Source of the DNA: Pyrinomonadaceae bacterium
GTDB taxonomy: Bacteria > Acidobacteriota > Blastocatellia > Pyrinomonadales > Pyrinomonadaceae
Reading direction: 5' to 3'
NCBI GenBank assembly: GCA_030841105.1
Contig: JAVEDE010000040.1
Coordinates: 1 to 36,395, forward strand
DNA: 36,395 nucleotides
A program made the position numbers and the translations under genes. Of the stretch, positions 34,147-36,395 are shown one piece after another (within the stretch, counting starts at the first letter, position 1; every line of letters begins with the position of its first letter). The notes under the pieces are model-generated. The model was not told the DNA's origin, searched no databases, and saw only the letters and a list, made by a program, of their open reading frames with translations.

Positions 34147-34643
34147 AGGCTGGCGGCGCGTCTGTTTGCCCGTCGCCATGCGGCGGCCGTCCACGCGTCG
34201 CCCATCGAAATTTTTTGCCACGCGGCGCGCGACCTGTGATATAGAACGGCCGGGCAGCGGGTCGGTTTGAAGCAAAGCGTTCCCGTCCCCCGGTACACCG
34301 GCGCGCGCCGCCGTTGAAACGTCCTGCCTCGTTGTCTCATATCACAAGTAGAGGACGGCAAGCGGGACGACGGCCGCGTCAACCGGAGACGCCGTCGCGT
34401 TCTTTTTGATTTTTGCTATTGACCGACCGGCGCGACCTCCATGCGTGCGTCAGGAATTCATCCGCGAGGCGCGGAGCGCGTTGCCGCACGCGCGTTCGTC
34501 GCCGCGGATGAGAATTTTCCTCTCGACCGCCCCCGACTAGTTTCCGTCCGCATCTTCAACAACGATAGCCGGCAGCCGTGATTCCGCAAGCGCGGCCGAC
34601 GCAACCAACCGGCTCTGCTTCCCACCATCAACGAGGACAAAAA
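34147..34643. other. Long intergenic region with possible small transcript
   Basis: No protein-coding gene is supported. TTGCCA (34215-34220) with GATATA/TATAGA around 34238-34245 is a possible plus-strand promoter. A 7-bp hairpin CGACGGC/GCCGTCG (34368-34374 with 34391-34397) followed by TTCTTTTTGATTTTT (34401-34415) is a possible terminator. Together they would frame a transcript of about 160 bases. The rest up to 34643 presumably holds the next gene's promoter. Confidence 0.35.
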
Positions 34644-36326
34644 ATGAGACCCCCAGTCACCCCCGAAGTTGTCTGCGAAAAACTGTTCGACCGCGACCGC
34701 TCCGGCTCGTCCGCGTCCCGGCCGCGTCGCGCCCCCGGTCGCTTGAGTCGCCGCGCCGTAGTGTTAGCCGTGAGCCTTGCCTGTTCGCTCGGCTGCGCCC
34801 TTCCGGCGTTTGCCCAGACGCCCACCCCGGACGCCACGCCCGCCGCCACCACCGCTGTCCCGACCGCGACCGCCGCGCCGCCGCGCGCGACGCCCACCCC
34901 CACCGCTACCGCGACTCCAGCCGTGTCGCCGACCGTCGCCCCGAACAACGCCGCGCCGCCCGCCAACGCTGCTCAGCCGACCGTGCCCGGAGCAGCCGCA
35001 GCCACGCTGCCTGCTGCGTCTGAGGAGAGAGTCTCCAGAGCTTACAGGATGGGGCAGGAGACGCCGCCCGGCGACAGTCAGAAATTACCGGAGTGGCAAA
35101 AAGACAGTATGATGGCGGGGCTGAACGACATCGTCATCGTGGAGGTGAAGGGACTCAAGTCGCTGCTCGAACGGGCGAAGTGTAAGACCGGCACGGGAGC
35201 CGTCCCGACCTGTCGCCCGAAGAACATCCTTCTTTTCATCGAAGGCCGCCCGCTCAAGGGCATGGAGCCGGAGTCGGGCGCGCCGGAACTGCCGGACGGC
35301 GTGAACGGCACGCTGCGTTATCACCTCAAACGCCCGCCGGAAACCAGTCCGGACTACGCCGACGCGAAGGAGCACTGGGCAGACCTGCTCGGCCTCAACA
35401 ACATCTTCGAGTTATTCGAGGCGACGCGCGACGTGTCTCTGAGCGTCGGGCTGGAAGACGAGTACCCAATCGCGTCCGACATCAAAGAGAACAATAAGTT
35501 TCACCTCCTGCGCGCGCGCCAGTGGCGACTGCTCACATGGGGGATTCTACTGCTCGCCTGCCTGCTCGCCTTCTGGCAACTGGCGAAACGCAGCGACATC
35601 GTCCGCGACCGCAAGCCCATCCTGTGGGGGCATGAAAAGCCTTACAGCCTGAGCCGTTCGCAGGCGGCGTGGTGGTTCTTCTTCGTCATCATCGGGTTCA
35701 TCTTCATCTGGCTGGTGACGGGTCAACGAGATCTCTCGCCGTCGGTGCTGGTGCTACTCGGCATCGGCTTTGCGACGGCCATCAGCTCGACCGTCATAGA
35801 CCAGAGCCGCACCAGCGCCCCGCTCAACACGGAAGTCACCGACAGCAGCGAACTCACGACGCTGCTGCAACAGAAGGACGCCCTCGAACGCGAGTTGTCG
35901 GACTTGAAGGGAAAACCCGGCTTCGACGCGAAGTGGAAGGTGTACGAAGATTTGATTCAGACGATCAGGACGAAGTTCCCGGATGCGCTCGGCTGGAATC
36001 ACACCAGCTTCCACATAGACATCCTCTCGGACGCGAACGGCGTCAACTTTCACCGCTTCCAGATGGTTGTGTGGACGGTCGTGCTCGGCATCGTCTTCAT
36101 CCACGAAGTGCTGAGCCGCCTCGCCATGCCGGAGTTCAGCACCACGCTGCTCACGCTGATGGGCATCAGCAGCGGCACTTACCTCTTCGGCAAATCCACC
36201 GAGCCGACGGGCGCGCTCGGCGCTAAACCGGCGACCGGCGGCGCGGGCGGTGGCGGCGCGGCGGGTGCAGCGGCGGCGGGTGGCGCAAGTAGCGGCGGCG
36301 TCACGTCCGCACCGAACAAGCCGTAA
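34644..36326 (+). CDS. Multi-pass membrane protein with Pro/Thr/Ala linker
   Basis: A 560-residue protein of unrecognised function. GAGG shortly before the ATG at 34644 sets the start. A signal-like helix spans ~38-58 (VVLAVSLACSLGCALPAFAQ) after a long basic n-region. Residues ~59-125 are a Pro/Thr/Ala-rich linker. Residues ~130-290 are a soluble domain (GLNDIVIVEVKGLKSLLE..., with C180 and C190 as a possible disulphide). Five hydrophobic helices follow at ~296-313, 342-360, 366-385, 473-491 and ~500-516. The segment PYSLSRSQAAWWFFFVIIGFIFIWLVTG and the end helix LMGISSGTYLFGK recur in a widespread but uncharacterised membrane family, as far as I recall. A coiled segment (~402-445) lies in the large cytosolic loop. 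The C-terminus is Gly/Ala-rich. Confidence 0.75.
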   Translation: MRPPVTPEVVCEKLFDRDRSGSSASRPRRAPGRLSRRAVVLAVSLACSLGCALPAFAQTPTPDATPAATTAVPTATAAPPRATPTPTATATPAVSPTVAPNNAAPPANAAQPTVPGAAAATLPAASEERVSRAYRMGQETPPGDSQKLPEWQKDSMMAGLNDIVIVEVKGLKSLLERAKCKTGTGAVPTCRPKNILLFIEGRPLKGMEPESGAPELPDGVNGTLRYHLKRPPETSPDYADAKEHWADLLGLNNIFELFEATRDVSLSVGLEDEYPIASDIKENNKFHLLRARQWRLLTWGILLLACLLAFWQLAKRSDIVRDRKPILWGHEKPYSLSRSQAAWWFFFVIIGFIFIWLVTGQRDLSPSVLVLLGIGFATAISSTVIDQSRTSAPLNTEVTDSSELTTLLQQKDALERELSDLKGKPGFDAKWKVYEDLIQTIRTKFPDALGWNHTSFHIDILSDANGVNFHRFQMVVWTVVLGIVFIHEVLSRLAMPEFSTTLLTLMGISSGTYLFGKSTEPTGALGAKPATGGAGGGGAAGAAAAGGASSGGVTSAPNKP

Positions 36327-36395
36327 ACGAAGAACGACTCACGTGCGGCATGCGCGGGCGTCGTACGCAAGAGCGAGACGGGGGCGGGAGTTGAC

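Overview
The window looks like chromosomal DNA of an acidobacterium, most likely of the Blastocatellia/Pyrinomonadaceae type. This is inferred from high GC, two VWFA-related acidobacterial-type proteins, a periplasmic tricorn-like protease, tandem secreted amidohydrolases, and Crp-like regulators and DUF families common in that group. No phage, insertion sequence or CRISPR array was seen.

Left part (1-5.3 kb): a Gly-rich low-complexity gene runs off the left edge on the minus strand. Next come a DUF2721 membrane protein and a COG1313-type radical SAM enzyme (ATGA overlap), then a small membrane protein, a PrxQ-type peroxiredoxin and an Fe(2+)-trafficking-like protein, which form a plausible oxidative-stress/iron group. 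A minus-strand DUF1622 membrane protein and a BON-domain lipoprotein follow. Two families of short GA-rich repeats (TGACAAG type and GATGAGGG type) sit at gene ends here and supply the C-terminal codons of two proteins.

5.6-10.4 kb: three consecutive exported amidohydrolase-fold proteins. Only the middle one keeps the metal ligands; the outer two have lost them all.

10.6-18.7 kb: a large DUF4062-STAND NTPase-TPR protein, an MEDS-domain hybrid histidine kinase, two paralogous Crp/Fnr-type regulators and a single-domain response regulator. This is a sensing and regulation block.

18.8-26.4 kb: a tricorn-like S41 protease, a glycosyltransferase coupled to an AHPGHE-motif LmbE-like protein, and a divergent pair of Cys-rich proteins. 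The pair shares an intergenic region with about six palindromic AGAAATTTCT-like boxes spaced 20-24 bp, lying between two outward-facing promoters.

26.7-36.4 kb: two VWA proteins flank a tRNA-Arg(ACG), and the second is visibly poorer in GC. They are followed by a Ser/Thr kinase with a roughly 180-residue Gln/Ser-rich insertion in its activation segment and a multi-pass membrane domain, an exported alpha/beta hydrolase, and a membrane protein with a Pro/Thr/Ala-rich linker.

The most unusual items are the active/inactive amidohydrolase triad, the kinase activation-loop insertion, the phased operator-like array, and the short repeats recruited into coding ends. All functional statements rest on reading motifs by eye; no database search was run.
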